NCBI RefSeq assembly: GCF_000295955.2
Contig: NZ_ALXE01000070.1
Location: 1 to 64,000 of the forward strand
Reading direction: 5' to 3'
DNA length: 64,000 nt
Origin: Pantoea sp. A4
GTDB lineage: Bacteria > Pseudomonadota > Gammaproteobacteria > Enterobacterales > Enterobacteriaceae
Below the pieces are notes generated by a model, which saw only the letters and a list, made by a program, of their open reading frames with translations, was not told where the DNA came from and did no database searches. This document shows positions 43,989 through 53,740 of this stretch, piece by piece. Both the position numbers and the translations under genes were made by a program. Position 1 is the stretch's first letter, and every line of letters starts with the position of its first letter.

Positions 43989-45604
43989 TTCAACTGCGGG
44001 CCAGCAGCGACTAACGCGGCGCCGGCAGGGGTATCGGTATATTTTTCAAAGTTAGTGATAAAGCGTTGTGCCAGATCCTGCGCGGCCGCTTCCCACTTCT
44101 CTGCACTTTCCCAGCTGTTGCGTGGGTCCAGCACGTTGCTGTCCAGCGCAGCCAACTGCTGTGGCACCTGTAAGCCAAATACTGGCAAGGTGCTGACTGG
44201 CGCATCATCCAGCTCGCCAGCCAGAATGGCGTTGATAATGGCACGGGTATCTTTCAGAGAGATACGTTTGCCACTGCCGTTCCAACCGGTGTTCACCAGG
44301 TAAGCCTGTGCACCCGCGGCTTCCATACGCTTGACCAGCACTTCGCCATACTGGGTGGGGTGCAGCATCAGGAAGGCAGCACCAAAGCAGGCAGAGAAGG
44401 TCGGTGTTGGCTGTGTGATACCACGTTCGGTACCCGCCAGTTTAGCGGTGAAGCCAGACAGGAAGTGATACTGCGTTTGCTCTGGCGTCAGGCGTGATAC
44501 CGGTGGCAGAACGCCAAAGGCATCTGCGGTCAGGAAGATCACTTTTTTCGCGTGGCCCGCTTTAGAAGGCCGCGCAATATTCTCGATGTGATCGATTGGG
44601 TAGGTCACACGGGTATTTTCGGTTTTGCTGTCATCTGCAAAATCGATGCTGCCATCTTCACGAACAACCACGTTTTCCAGCAGTGCGTTACGACGAATCG
44701 CAGCATAAATCTCTGGCTCAGCGGCGGCAGAGAGATTGATGGTTTTTGCGTAGCAGCCGCCTTCAAAGTTGAACACACCGTCGTCATCCCAACCGTGCTC
44801 ATCATCGCCGATCAACTGGCGTGCTGGATCGGTCGAGAGGGTGGTTTTTCCGGTGCCGGAGAGGCCAAAGAAGACCGCCACATCACCGGCTTCACCGACG
44901 TTAGCTGAGCAGTGCATGGAAGCAATGCCTTTCAGCGGCAGCAGGTAGTTCATGACGGCAAACAGGCCTTTCTTCATTTCGCCGCCGTACCAGGTACCGC
45001 CAATCAGCTGTACACCTTCGGTAAGGTTGAAAGCGATGAAGTTTTCGGAGTTCAGGCCCTGCGCTTTCCAGTCCGGGTTAATGGTTTTCGCCCCGTTCAA
45101 CACCACGAAATCAGGTTTGAAGCCAGCCAGTTCTTCCGCCGTTGGCTGAATAAACATGTTTTTCACGAAGTGGGCCTGCCACGCAACTTCAGTGACAAAG
45201 CGTACGTTCAGGCGACTGTCTGGGTTCGCACCGCAGAAGGCATCAATCACAAACAGACGTTTACCTGACAGCTGCTCAACCACGCAGTGTTTCAGTGATT
45301 GCCAGGTTTCCTGTGACAGGGGCTGGTTGTCATTTTTGCCAGTACCTTGATCGCTCCACCACAACGTGTCACGCGTGGTGTCATCACGCACGATGTACTT
45401 ATCTTTGGGAGAGCGGCCGGTAAAAATACCGGTATCCACGGCGACTGCGCCGTTTTGCGTCAGGGTGCCACGTTCAAAACCTTCTAACTCAGGGCGCATC
45501 TCTTCCTGAAACAGCGTGTCGAAATCAGGGTTGTAAACCACTTCGGTGGTTTTGGTAATGCCCAGGCTGGTAAGGTCAGGCGTGGTTTGGCCATTAACGC
45601 TCAT
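43985..45604 (-). CDS. pckA: phosphoenolpyruvate carboxykinase (ATP)
   Basis: PckA converts oxaloacetate and ATP to phosphoenolpyruvate and CO2, the entry of gluconeogenesis. ATG 45604, behind AGGAG, gives 539 residues (E. coli 540). A longer in-frame reading to 45793 is not family-like. Key motifs are GRSPKDKYIVRD, GTWYGGEMKKGLF, the P-loop GLSGTGKTTLSTDP, and LIGDDEHGWDDDGVFNFEGG. It is convergent with envZ. About 290 bp separate its start from the end of hslO. Confidence 0.97.
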   Translation of the reverse strand: MSVNGQTTPDLTSLGITKTTEVVYNPDFDTLFQEEMRPELEGFERGTLTQNGAVAVDTGIFTGRSPKDKYIVRDDTTRDTLWWSDQGTGKNDNQPLSQETWQSLKHCVVEQLSGKRLFVIDAFCGANPDSRLNVRFVTEVAWQAHFVKNMFIQPTAEELAGFKPDFVVLNGAKTINPDWKAQGLNSENFIAFNLTEGVQLIGGTWYGGEMKKGLFAVMNYLLPLKGIASMHCSANVGEAGDVAVFFGLSGTGKTTLSTDPARQLIGDDEHGWDDDGVFNFEGGCYAKTINLSAAAEPEIYAAIRRNALLENVVVREDGSIDFADDSKTENTRVTYPIDHIENIARPSKAGHAKKVIFLTADAFGVLPPVSRLTPEQTQYHFLSGFTAKLAGTERGITQPTPTFSACFGAAFLMLHPTQYGEVLVKRMEAAGAQAYLVNTGWNGSGKRISLKDTRAIINAILAGELDDAPVSTLPVFGLQVPQQLAALDSNVLDPRNSWESAEKWEAAAQDLAQRFITNFEKYTDTPAGAALVAAGPQLK

Positions 45605-45864
45605 GGTACTGCTCCTTCTAATCGGTGTCTTAGCTTCGGGCTTGTATCGATCGCTTTCGTACTGTTCTGCCGACCGGGGACTGGCACCCCGGGCTGGGCA
45701 CGATGGCGCGCAGTCTACTCTTCTCAGGGTGTTGCGGAAGCGGGAAAATACAGAAATGCGAACTGAAACGTACTCTGGCTCACTCTTCACCACATTTTAT
45801 TCGAAATCCAGTGAATAAAAGATATTGTTGTATAAAAAATTTGTATGTATAGCGGGGAGAGGGG

Positions 45865-45884
45865 AAAAGGCGGCATAACCGCCT
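45865..45884 (-). terminator. hslRO terminator
   Basis: Read on the minus strand, AGGCGG and CCGCCT pair around a TTATG loop and are followed by TTTT. It begins about 12 nt past the hslO stop codon. Confidence 0.8.
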
Positions 45885-45895
45885 ATAAGAAAAAC

Positions 45896-46768
45896 TTAGT
45901 GCAGTTGATCGCTCTGATTGTTAGCGGCGTTGCGAATGGCAGCGATATCGACAGCATCGTAGACGTAATGCGTGCCGCAATAGTCACAGTGCATATCAAT
46001 ATGACCATCTTCTTCAATGATTTCGTCAACTTCAGACTGCGCCAGCGTAGACAACACTTCACCACAACGCTCACGTGAACAGGTGCACTTGTAGATCACC
46101 GGCTGGGGATCAAACACACTGGCTTCTTCCTGGTGATACAAGCGCCACAGGACGTCGGTAGCAGGCAGCTCAATCAGCTCTTCGCTTTTAATGGTTTCAG
46201 TCAGGGTTGCCAGGTGGGTAAAGTCATCTGGATTGGGTTCCTGAGCGGGCAGTACCTGCAACAGAATACCGGCTGCGCCTTTTTCGCTGGTGCGAATAAA
46301 CAGACGGGTCGGCAACTGCTCAGAACGCATGAAGTAATCTTCCAGGCAGGCTGCCAGGGTTTCGCCTTCCAGACCGACTACGCCTTGATAGCGCTCGCCT
46401 TTAAGCGGTGAAATGGTAATCGCCAGATATCCGCTACCCACCATCTCTTTTAAGCTTGCACCTTCAGCGATCTCCGCGCCTTCACGCAAGCGTGCTACAC
46501 CGCGCATCTCCTGGTTGTTGTTGCCGTTAATCACGGCCAGGCTCAATGGGCCATCGCCCTGCAGTTGAACGGTGATATCCCCTTCGAACTTCAGCGTCGC
46601 CGTTAACAGGCTGGTTGCCGTGAGCAGTTCGCCCATCAGCTTCTCTACCGCTGCCGGATAATCGTGGCCTTTAACGATATCCTGCCAGGTGTTGGAAGCA
46701 TTAACTAACTCGCCACGGACAGCGACATTTTCAAACAGAAAGCGGTGCAGTTGATCTTGAACAGACAT
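45896..46768 (-). CDS. hslO: redox-regulated chaperone Hsp33
   Basis: Hsp33 is a holdase that becomes active when its zinc is lost and disulfides form under oxidative heat stress. The 290-residue protein has the C-terminal zinc/redox switch with four Cys in CTCSRERC and CDYC (C-X-C and C-X2-C, E. coli layout). The N-terminal domain includes LLTATLKFEGDITVQLQGDG. It follows hslR by 25 bp on the same strand. Confidence 0.97.
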   Translation of the reverse strand: MSVQDQLHRFLFENVAVRGELVNASNTWQDIVKGHDYPAAVEKLMGELLTATSLLTATLKFEGDITVQLQGDGPLSLAVINGNNNQEMRGVARLREGAEIAEGASLKEMVGSGYLAITISPLKGERYQGVVGLEGETLAACLEDYFMRSEQLPTRLFIRTSEKGAAGILLQVLPAQEPNPDDFTHLATLTETIKSEELIELPATDVLWRLYHQEEASVFDPQPVIYKCTCSRERCGEVLSTLAQSEVDEIIEEDGHIDMHCDYCGTHYVYDAVDIAAIRNAANNQSDQLH

Positions 46769-46793
46769 AGTTTTCTCTCACTGAGGCGAAGCG

Positions 46794-47195
46794 TTATTCA
46801 TCGCCCGATAATTTAAATTTAAGCAGATCGCGGCGCTCTTTCTTATCTGGGCGGCGATCGGGATGAGGCATAGTTAGCGCATTCATTTTGCGCGCCAGCG
46901 CCACCTGTTCCCGTTTTTCAATGCTGGCGGTGGTTTCGCGGTACAACTCTGCGGCTTCCGTGGCCGGGCGACGCTGATCACTGATGGCCAGCACCACGAT
47001 AGTGCGCTGATCATTGCCTTGACGCAGTATCAGCTCGGCATTCAGTTCGACCAGTTTGCTGGGTTTGCTGCGCTGTCCGTTATAGTGCACTTTGCCGCCT
47101 TCAATCATCTCGCGAGCAATCGCTCGAGTTTTGTAGAAGCGGGCAGCCCACAGCCATTTATCCAGGCGAACGCCTTCGCTGTTTTTTTCTTTCAT
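46794..47195 (-). CDS. hslR: ribosome-associated heat shock protein Hsp15
   Basis: Hsp15 binds free 50S subunits carrying a nascent chain and helps recycle them after heat shock. The 133 residues equal E. coli. An N-terminal S4 RNA-binding domain is seen (RLDKWLWAARFYKTRAIARE, EGGKVHYNGQRSKPSKLVEL). A basic tail reads MPHPDRRPDKKERRDLLKFK. It lies between yrfG and hslO in the same direction. Confidence 0.96.
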   Translation of the reverse strand: MKEKNSEGVRLDKWLWAARFYKTRAIAREMIEGGKVHYNGQRSKPSKLVELNAELILRQGNDQRTIVVLAISDQRRPATEAAELYRETTASIEKREQVALARKMNALTMPHPDRRPDKKERRDLLKFKLSGDE

Positions 47196-47209
47196 TACAG
47201 CTCCTGATT

Positions 47210-47872
47210 TTACGCCAGCGCGGCACAGAGCTGGCGATAGTCACTTACTGCGCTATGGCGGGTAAATGCCTGCGTTGGGCGGCCAGAATCCGGGTTCTCA
47301 ACGCCAAGACACCAGCCAATTCCCCAACTTTGCGCCGCATCGAGGATCTTTTCACTGTCATCGATAAACAGTGTGCGCTGGCGATCAAAGCCGGTGTGCT
47401 GTTGCACGGCCTGCCACAAGCGAGCGTCCTCTTTCGGATACCCAAACATGTGGGTAGAAAGCAATAAATCAAGGTGTGATGCCAGGCCGGTTTGTGCCAG
47501 TTTGACATCCAGGTTGTAAGGATGGGCATTGGTCAGCAGAATCGTCCGTTTACCGGCAGTGCGCAGGGCTTGCAAAAAGGGCAGGGTATCGGCCCGCAGT
47601 GCGGTGCGCTCACGCTGTTGCCAGGTCATGGCTCGAATATCCAGAGCCAGCTCTTGTGACCAGTAATCCAGACAATACCAGTTTAGCGTATGTGCCACCG
47701 CCTGGTACTTTTCTGCAATCAGTGCTTCGGCTTGCGCCAGGGTAATTGCGCGTTGTTGACTCAGCGTCGCTGGCACCAGTTCCAGCCAGAAATACCGGTC
47801 GAACGCCAGGTCCAGTAACGTACCGTCCATGTCCAGCAGTACGGTATCAATCTCATTCCAGTCCAGCTTCAT
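47210..47872 (-). CDS. yrfG: GMP/IMP nucleotidase YrfG, HAD family
   Basis: YrfG dephosphorylates purine nucleoside monophosphates. ATG 47872 (MKLDWNEIDTVLLDMDGTLL) gives 220 residues, close to the E. coli 222. An in-frame start at 47920 would add 16 residues that do not resemble the family. HAD motifs are the nucleophile LLDMDGTLLDLAF, motif II ILLTNAHPYNLDVK, the Lys in FGYPKEDARLW, and the acidic pair in LFIDDSEKILDAA. It is followed by hslR after 14 bp. Confidence 0.93.
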   Translation of the reverse strand: MKLDWNEIDTVLLDMDGTLLDLAFDRYFWLELVPATLSQQRAITLAQAEALIAEKYQAVAHTLNWYCLDYWSQELALDIRAMTWQQRERTALRADTLPFLQALRTAGKRTILLTNAHPYNLDVKLAQTGLASHLDLLLSTHMFGYPKEDARLWQAVQQHTGFDRQRTLFIDDSEKILDAAQSWGIGWCLGVENPDSGRPTQAFTRHSAVSDYRQLCAALA

Positions 47873-47925
47873 CACGCTATTACCCCCTAAAAACAGGGCG
47901 ACAGGGTAGCACAGAAGCAAGAAGC

Positions 47926-50055
47926 TCAGAATATCGGGCGCACGCTTTGCATAGCGGTCATTGACTGGTTAAAGCATTTTTCATAGTACTGATGGATATT
48001 CGCCATGCGGACGCGATTCAGGTGGATACGGCGCAGTGCCAGCACCGAATTGCAGATAACCATGACGATCAGCACCAGCAGCAGCAGCGTCGTCGCGGGA
48101 TAGCGCCACTGGGTGACCGAATCAGCATCGTGATGCAGCGCGATATGCTGTGTTCCGTTGGCATCTGTGGTGATACTGGTAATGACGCCGCTGGCGCTAA
48201 ATGAGGTGTGCAGCAGCAGCCCGGCGATGCGTTGTAGCTCTTGCCACTGGGCAGGCGCATCCATATCAAACAGTGAAACACCTGATTGAGGCTGATTCAC
48301 CCACTGCCGCCCCTGGTCGCTGACGATCAGGAAACCACCCGGTGGCGGGCTGTTCAGGTTTTCCGCCGCACGGCGTGTTTCCCGGTAGAAGAAGGTAGAA
48401 GTGGCGGTATTCACCAGGTTTTCCAACGCTTCCGCACTGACCGGGCGTAACAACACATTCATGCCATTGAGCTGGCCGGAGTCTGCGCGTTTCACCAGGC
48501 TCTGCCAGTCTTTAGCATTACCGAGGTTGACCAGCGCATTCTTGAGACGAATACAGTCTTGTTGCTGGCTACAGAGATCCTGCGTTTTCAGCACTAAGTC
48601 AGAAAAGTCGTCCAGTAAAATCATGCCTGATTTCTGAATGGCTGAAGCCAACTGCGGGTTAATTTTCGGATCGCTGTTGGTTTCCGGGTGGAGCTGTTGC
48701 GTGGTGGTGGTCAGCAGCGCGGAGGCTTTGTCTATGATGTCTGACTGCGGCAGCGGCAGCGGATTAGCACTGTTCCAGTAAATCGCGGAGCAGTCAAAAG
48801 GCATGTAAACGCTGCTGCGGTTATTCTGTAGGTTATCGGGTACGGAGCACATGCCCTGACCACTGACCTTGAGGTAATCCCCGACGTGCAGTGTACTTTT
48901 GCTCAGTTGTTGTACGCTGGTGGCTTCAACGGTATCTGTTCCTTTCACCCAGGCGAAGCTCAGTTTTAACGGCATACTGAGCGGAATCCAGCTAATTAGC
49001 AGCGCTAAGACCAGCAGGGAGCCAATGGCAAGCACCACATTTTTACGCCAGCGCTGCACCGGGAAGTGTTGTACCTCATCCTGAAGGGAGAGGAATCGGC
49101 CCTGACGTACAACCTGACGGTTCAGGTAGATTTCGACATCCGTCACTTTGCCTAAGTCGTTAGCCACGTAAGGCTGCCAGTGCGGCGGGTAGTGTAAGTC
49201 GATAATCCCCAGGGTGATGTTGCTCTGTTCCTGATTGGACTCGCCAAACAGTCCCCAGCGTTTCGGCGCACCGCGCAGACAGTGTACATCTCGCAAGCCG
49301 TTGGGACCCGGGAAACGGTAGAGGAACCACAAACTCACACCCGTCATGGCAGTGGCAAGGATACACAGCCACGGCAGCATATTGGCGGGTGAGATAATGG
49401 CGAGGAAATAGAGCAGCAGTGCCGCGCAGATGACCAGCGATTCACGAATTCCTGCTGAACGTGAAAGTGCGAACTCTTCAGGTGTTTCTTTACGCACCTG
49501 AACCAGCTCGACGTTTTCACTCTCTTCTTTGCGAATCGAGGCGTTGTGGGTCTGTGGGCGCAGCGTTGAGATAAACGCAGGTTGCTGCAAATTGTAATCC
49601 GCCAGCACATGGCCATTTAGCGAGATGACTAAAGGTATGGGATGGGTGTTGATCAGCTCAACCACGTTTTCGTCCGTGATGTATTGCTCCCAGCGTGGCG
49701 GTAAATGGACTTCAGTTGCGTCGAGGAAATAGCGCCACTTACGCTGATCCTGAGTCGACAGACCGTAGCGGGTAATCGCCTGGGTCACGGCATAGACGTT
49801 ATCGCTGTTGGGCGTGAGTGTCAGCACCTGCTTGTCTACACGCCCCTCTTCCGGGGTAGTTTTGAACTGCCCCAGTGACGCCAGATATCGTTCGACCGCG
49901 AAACGTTCTTCGGCAGTCAGTTTGCGTTGTGGTGGACTAAGGAGTGACAGCGACTTCGCCAGGGGCATACGTTGCCGCCTGGCGTACCAAAGACTGATTA
50001 CTGCCAGAAAGGAACAGATCAGTACAATGACCACTGAGGCTGTTAAGGTGCTCAT
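47926..50055 (-). CDS. igaA: intracellular growth attenuator IgaA (YrfF)
   Basis: IgaA is an inner-membrane protein that restrains the Rcs phosphorelay, acting on RcsD, and it is essential when Rcs is intact. The 709-residue protein (E. coli 711) has hydrophobic segments near residue 5-25 (ASVVIVLICSFLAVISLWYA), around 207-245 in the middle (LVICAALLLYFLAIIS), near 340-360 and near 655-675 (TLLLLVLIVMVICNSVLALR). A large periplasmic part lies between the last two. It is divergent from nudE across 401 bp, and yrfG follows 53 bp downstream. Confidence 0.95.
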   Translation of the reverse strand: MSTLTASVVIVLICSFLAVISLWYARRQRMPLAKSLSLLSPPQRKLTAEERFAVERYLASLGQFKTTPEEGRVDKQVLTLTPNSDNVYAVTQAITRYGLSTQDQRKWRYFLDATEVHLPPRWEQYITDENVVELINTHPIPLVISLNGHVLADYNLQQPAFISTLRPQTHNASIRKEESENVELVQVRKETPEEFALSRSAGIRESLVICAALLLYFLAIISPANMLPWLCILATAMTGVSLWFLYRFPGPNGLRDVHCLRGAPKRWGLFGESNQEQSNITLGIIDLHYPPHWQPYVANDLGKVTDVEIYLNRQVVRQGRFLSLQDEVQHFPVQRWRKNVVLAIGSLLVLALLISWIPLSMPLKLSFAWVKGTDTVEATSVQQLSKSTLHVGDYLKVSGQGMCSVPDNLQNNRSSVYMPFDCSAIYWNSANPLPLPQSDIIDKASALLTTTTQQLHPETNSDPKINPQLASAIQKSGMILLDDFSDLVLKTQDLCSQQQDCIRLKNALVNLGNAKDWQSLVKRADSGQLNGMNVLLRPVSAEALENLVNTATSTFFYRETRRAAENLNSPPPGGFLIVSDQGRQWVNQPQSGVSLFDMDAPAQWQELQRIAGLLLHTSFSASGVITSITTDANGTQHIALHHDADSVTQWRYPATTLLLLVLIVMVICNSVLALRRIHLNRVRMANIHQYYEKCFNQSMTAMQSVRPIF

Positions 50056-50456
50056 GCTTTTCTTAGTCCAGCCAGATAGAAGGCATCATAATTAAAATTT
50101 TAGTTTCCGGGTTGTGCGATCACCAGGGTAATTTTGGCGATTATAGGGCACGGTGACAAGAGAACAGAATAAGAAAATAGATGATTAACTCATTAATATA
50201 GTTAATGTTATGTCTTTCTCAAGCGCAATATTACCGATTGAGGCATCAACTAAATATCGGCATTTTCTTAATTTAACATTTCTCATTGACAGCGTTCTTG
50301 CGCTATATCGATATGCAAATTTTGCCTTTTGTTGCGCAAGGTTTGTAATGCTATCTGTGGTGAGCGAAACTCACTGTCGCACATTCGTTCCCGGTTAGGT
50401 ATGCTGATATCTTCATCTGATATCGTCGAAAAAGCCGTGAAAAATCTGAGGCTAAT
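50056..50456. other. igaA-nudE intergenic region
   Basis: This AT-rich 401-bp region must contain the divergent igaA and nudE promoters. TTGACA at 50286-50291 is a consensus -35, with a poor -10 (GATATG, 50310-50315). A short direct repeat CTGATATC occurs at 50404 and 50417, just before nudE. I find no protein gene, and no RNA that I can name. Confidence 0.45.
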
Positions 50457-51023
50457 ATGAAGAATCCCCTAATTAAACCTGAAATTCTCCATGTTGAAAC
50501 TGTGGCTCGATCTCGCCTGTTCACCATAGAGTCGGTCGATCTGGCGTTCAGCAATGGGGAACAACGGGTCTACGAGCGTATGAAGCCTACCGATCGTGAA
50601 GCCGTGATGATCGTCCCACTGATTGACGATCATCTGGTGCTGATTGAGGAGTATGCCGTTGGGCTGGAAACCTACGAACTGGGGTTCCCCAAAGGGTTAA
50701 TCGATCCGGGTGAAAGCGTGTTTGCTGCCGCTGACCGGGAATTGAAGGAAGAGGCGGGATTTGGTGCTGGACGGTTAGAAAACCTCGGCAAGCTCACCAT
50801 GGCACCTTCATATTTCTCCAGCAAGATGAACATTGTGGTCGCTGAAGGGCTCTATCCTGAAAAACTGGAAGGGGATGAGCCAGAACCTTTGGTGGTACGC
50901 CGCTGGCCGTTGAACAACCTGCTGGCGTTGCTGCAAGAACCCGATTTCCGCGAGGCTCGCAACGTGAGTGCGTTATTTATGGTGCGAGAATGGCTGGTGA
51001 AGCAGGGGCGTTTGCAGTACTGA
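50457..51023 (+). CDS. nudE: ADP compounds hydrolase NudE
   Basis: NudE is a Nudix hydrolase acting on Ap3A, ADP-ribose and NADH. The 188-residue protein (E. coli 186) has the Nudix box GLIDPGESVFAAADRELKEE followed by AGFG. SRLFTIESVDLAFSNGEQRV and TMAPSYFSSKMNIVVAEGLY match the family. It is convergent with mrcA across a bidirectional terminator. A 400-bp upstream region precedes it. Confidence 0.95.
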   Translation: MKNPLIKPEILHVETVARSRLFTIESVDLAFSNGEQRVYERMKPTDREAVMIVPLIDDHLVLIEEYAVGLETYELGFPKGLIDPGESVFAAADRELKEEAGFGAGRLENLGKLTMAPSYFSSKMNIVVAEGLYPEKLEGDEPEPLVVRRWPLNNLLALLQEPDFREARNVSALFMVREWLVKQGRLQY

Positions 51024-51030
51024 ATTGGGA

Positions 51031-51060
51031 AAAAAAGCCGACAGTGTTGTCGGCTTTTTT
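51031..51060. terminator. bidirectional terminator between nudE and mrcA
   Basis: AAAAAAGCCGACA and TGTCGGCTTTTTT pair around a short GTGT-type loop. A and T runs on the two sides suit termination from either direction. Confidence 0.93.
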
Positions 51061-51070
51061 GTAGTGGCGA

Positions 51071-53623
51071 TTAGAACAGTTCGTGGCTCTGGCCGTTGTC
51101 CATTAATGTCGTGCCGACATCATGCACGGTGTACTCTTTTGGCTGTGTTCCATCAATAAAGTACTCCTGGCGAGTATTTCCCCCCCCGTTGGCAAGCTTG
51201 CCGGTGCTGCGATCAATCGTCACTGTCACCACACCTGCTGGCGGTGTCAGTGGTTGCACAGGAACCCCTTGCAGGGCTGATTTCATGTAATCATCCCATG
51301 CCGGTTGCGCACTCTTCGCACCACCTTCATAGCCAGAAATCTGGTCTGGGATAGCGCCAGACATTGTGCTGCGGCCAAGATCGCGTCGTGCATCATCAAA
51401 CCCAATCCATACCGAAGTGACCACGCCCGGACCATAACCCGAGAACCATGCATCTTTCGAGCTGTTGGTGGTACCGGTTTTGCCACCGATATCGTTGCGC
51501 TTCAGGTCGCGACCTGCTCGCCAGCCCGTACCCATCCAACCGGGTTCACCAAAGACGTTGGAGTTGAGCGCACTCTTAATCAGGAACGAGAGTGGGGTGT
51601 TGATCACGTGCGGCGCATATTCCTGCGTGGTGTTTACCTGAGGCTGGGCAGGCACCTGCTCCAGCTCTGGCTGTGGCACGCTTGGGTTCGGCTGCTGCTG
51701 GGAAGTGGCAACGTTTTCTACGCTGTCTTCACTGAGCGCGATGGCTTTTTTGGTGTCACCGTAAATCACCGGCAGATTGCACTGTACGCAGGCGATCTTT
51801 GGCTGTGCCGTAAACACGGTCTGGCCCTGTTCATTTTCGATCTTACTAATGAAGTAAGGGTCTATCAGGAAGCCCCCGTTAGCCATCACCGCATAACCAC
51901 GAACCACCTGCAGTGGGGTAAAGGATGCCGCCCCTAACGCCAGGGATTCGGTGTGAATAATATTCTGTGCCGGGAAGCCAAAACGTTGTAGGTACTGGGC
52001 GGCGTAATCAACGCCCATTGCACGCATGGCGCGCACCATGACGACGTTTTTCGACTCACCTAAGCCCTGACGCAGACGTATCGGCCCTGCATAGGTTGGC
52101 GGTGAGTTTTTCGGACGCCAGTCAGCGCCTGCACCTGCATCCCAGCGTGAAATCGGCACATCATTCAGAATCGATGCCAGGGTTAAACCACGGTCCATAG
52201 CGGCGGTGTACAGGAACGGTTTGATGTTCGAACCCACCTGACGCAGCGCCTGAGTGGCACGGTTGAACATGCTCTGATTGAAGTCAAAACCGCCCACCAA
52301 TGCACGCACCGAGCCGTTTTCAGGGTCGAGTGAGACCAGCGCTGAGTTAACGTCAGGAACCTGACCTAACCACCAGTCGTTATCCACTTTACGCACCCAA
52401 ATCTGCTCACCGGCCTGCAATACCTGAGCGACGGTGCGAGGTGTGGCACCTTGCAGCGTATCTGTCTTGAATGGGCGCGCCCAACGGACACCTGGCAAGT
52501 TGAGAGAAACCGCAGAACCATCTTTCAACAACGCCGTCGCTTCATCAGTGCTGACGCTGGTCACCACCGCTGGCAGCAATGGACCATAGGTCGGCACGTC
52601 TTTTAGACGGGTTTTGATCTGCTGCTGGCCCCACGGCGTCTGGCCTGCTTTCCAGAGTACGTTAGTCGGGCCACGGTAGCCGTGGCGCATATCGTACGCA
52701 ATCACGTTATTTTGCACGGCATCTTGCGCGGCTTCCTGTAAGCGACGCGTGATGGTGGTGTAAACCTTATAGCCGTCGTTATAGGCGGCATCACCGTAGC
52801 GCTTCACCATCTCCTGACGCACCATTTCGCTGATGTACGGTGCAGAGAAGGCAATTTCTGGCCCGTGATAATGCGCGACGAGTGGCGTATTACGTGCCTC
52901 ATCGTACTGCTGCTGCGTGATGTAGCCCTGATCTAACATACGCCCCAGCACCACATTGCGGCGCGCCAGAGCACGGCTGTGGGAATAGAGCGGGTTAAAC
53001 GTGGAAGGTGCTTTAGGCAAACCGGCAATCATGGCCATTTCGCTCAGACTCAGCTGATCGATGTTTTTGCCAAAATAGACCTGAGCCGCGGCACCGACAC
53101 CATAGGCACGGTAACCGAGATAAATTTTGTTCAGATAGAGCTCGAGGATCTCATCTTTACTCATCATCTGTTCGATGCGGATCGCCAGAAACGCCTCTTT
53201 AATCTTACGCATCAGCGTGCGTTCCGGGCTCAGGAAGAAGTTACGCGCGAGCTGCTGAGTAATGGTACTCGCTCCCTGACTGGCATGACCTGATACCAGA
53301 GCAATGCTCGCGGCACGGAAAATCCCCACCGGATCAACACCGTGGTGTTCATAAAAACGGCTGTCTTCTGTGGCGATAAAGGCCTTGACCAACTCTGGCG
53401 GCATTTGCTGCAGCTTCAGAGGAATACGGCGCATTTCACCGAACTGGGCAATCAAGTCCCCGTCGGCACTGTAGACCTGCATCGGGGTTTGCAAACGCAC
53501 GTCTTTGAGTGTGTTTACGTCGGGCAGCTGTGGCTCAATGTACTTGTATAAGCCATAAACGGTGCCGGCTCCCAGCAACATGCAACACACTGCAAGAATC
53601 AATAAATACTTTACGAACTTCAC
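51071..53623 (-). CDS. mrcA: penicillin-binding protein 1A
   Basis: PBP1a polymerises and crosslinks peptidoglycan during cell elongation. The 850-residue bifunctional enzyme has an N-terminal membrane anchor (LLILAVCCMLLGAGTVYGLY). The GT51 glycosyltransferase domain has the catalytic Glu86 in ATEDSRFYEHHGVD and QGASTITQQLARNFFLS. In the transpeptidase domain SxxK is in QVGSNIKPFLYTA and KTG(T) in GGKTGTTNSSKD. The region before the KTG box contains a Gln/Pro-rich stretch (QQQPNPSVPQPELEQVPAQP). It is divergent from hofM by 117 bp. Confidence 0.97.
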   Translation of the reverse strand: MKFVKYLLILAVCCMLLGAGTVYGLYKYIEPQLPDVNTLKDVRLQTPMQVYSADGDLIAQFGEMRRIPLKLQQMPPELVKAFIATEDSRFYEHHGVDPVGIFRAASIALVSGHASQGASTITQQLARNFFLSPERTLMRKIKEAFLAIRIEQMMSKDEILELYLNKIYLGYRAYGVGAAAQVYFGKNIDQLSLSEMAMIAGLPKAPSTFNPLYSHSRALARRNVVLGRMLDQGYITQQQYDEARNTPLVAHYHGPEIAFSAPYISEMVRQEMVKRYGDAAYNDGYKVYTTITRRLQEAAQDAVQNNVIAYDMRHGYRGPTNVLWKAGQTPWGQQQIKTRLKDVPTYGPLLPAVVTSVSTDEATALLKDGSAVSLNLPGVRWARPFKTDTLQGATPRTVAQVLQAGEQIWVRKVDNDWWLGQVPDVNSALVSLDPENGSVRALVGGFDFNQSMFNRATQALRQVGSNIKPFLYTAAMDRGLTLASILNDVPISRWDAGAGADWRPKNSPPTYAGPIRLRQGLGESKNVVMVRAMRAMGVDYAAQYLQRFGFPAQNIIHTESLALGAASFTPLQVVRGYAVMANGGFLIDPYFISKIENEQGQTVFTAQPKIACVQCNLPVIYGDTKKAIALSEDSVENVATSQQQPNPSVPQPELEQVPAQPQVNTTQEYAPHVINTPLSFLIKSALNSNVFGEPGWMGTGWRAGRDLKRNDIGGKTGTTNSSKDAWFSGYGPGVVTSVWIGFDDARRDLGRSTMSGAIPDQISGYEGGAKSAQPAWDDYMKSALQGVPVQPLTPPAGVVTVTIDRSTGKLANGGGNTRQEYFIDGTQPKEYTVHDVGTTLMDNGQSHELF

Positions 53624-53740
53624 CTGAGATTTCCCATCTGTTGACGTGTGGGCAGTTTATAAACAATCGCGCGGTAGTATAAAGGCAAGCCAGACGCTTT
53701 GATACGTCCTTTTTCCGCAGGCTAACAGGGAGATCGTGCG

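Noticed and set aside
45605..45793. N-terminal extension of pckA
   Set aside because: It is Cys/Arg/Ser-rich and unrelated to the family, and ATG 45604 has a good ribosome site and normal length.
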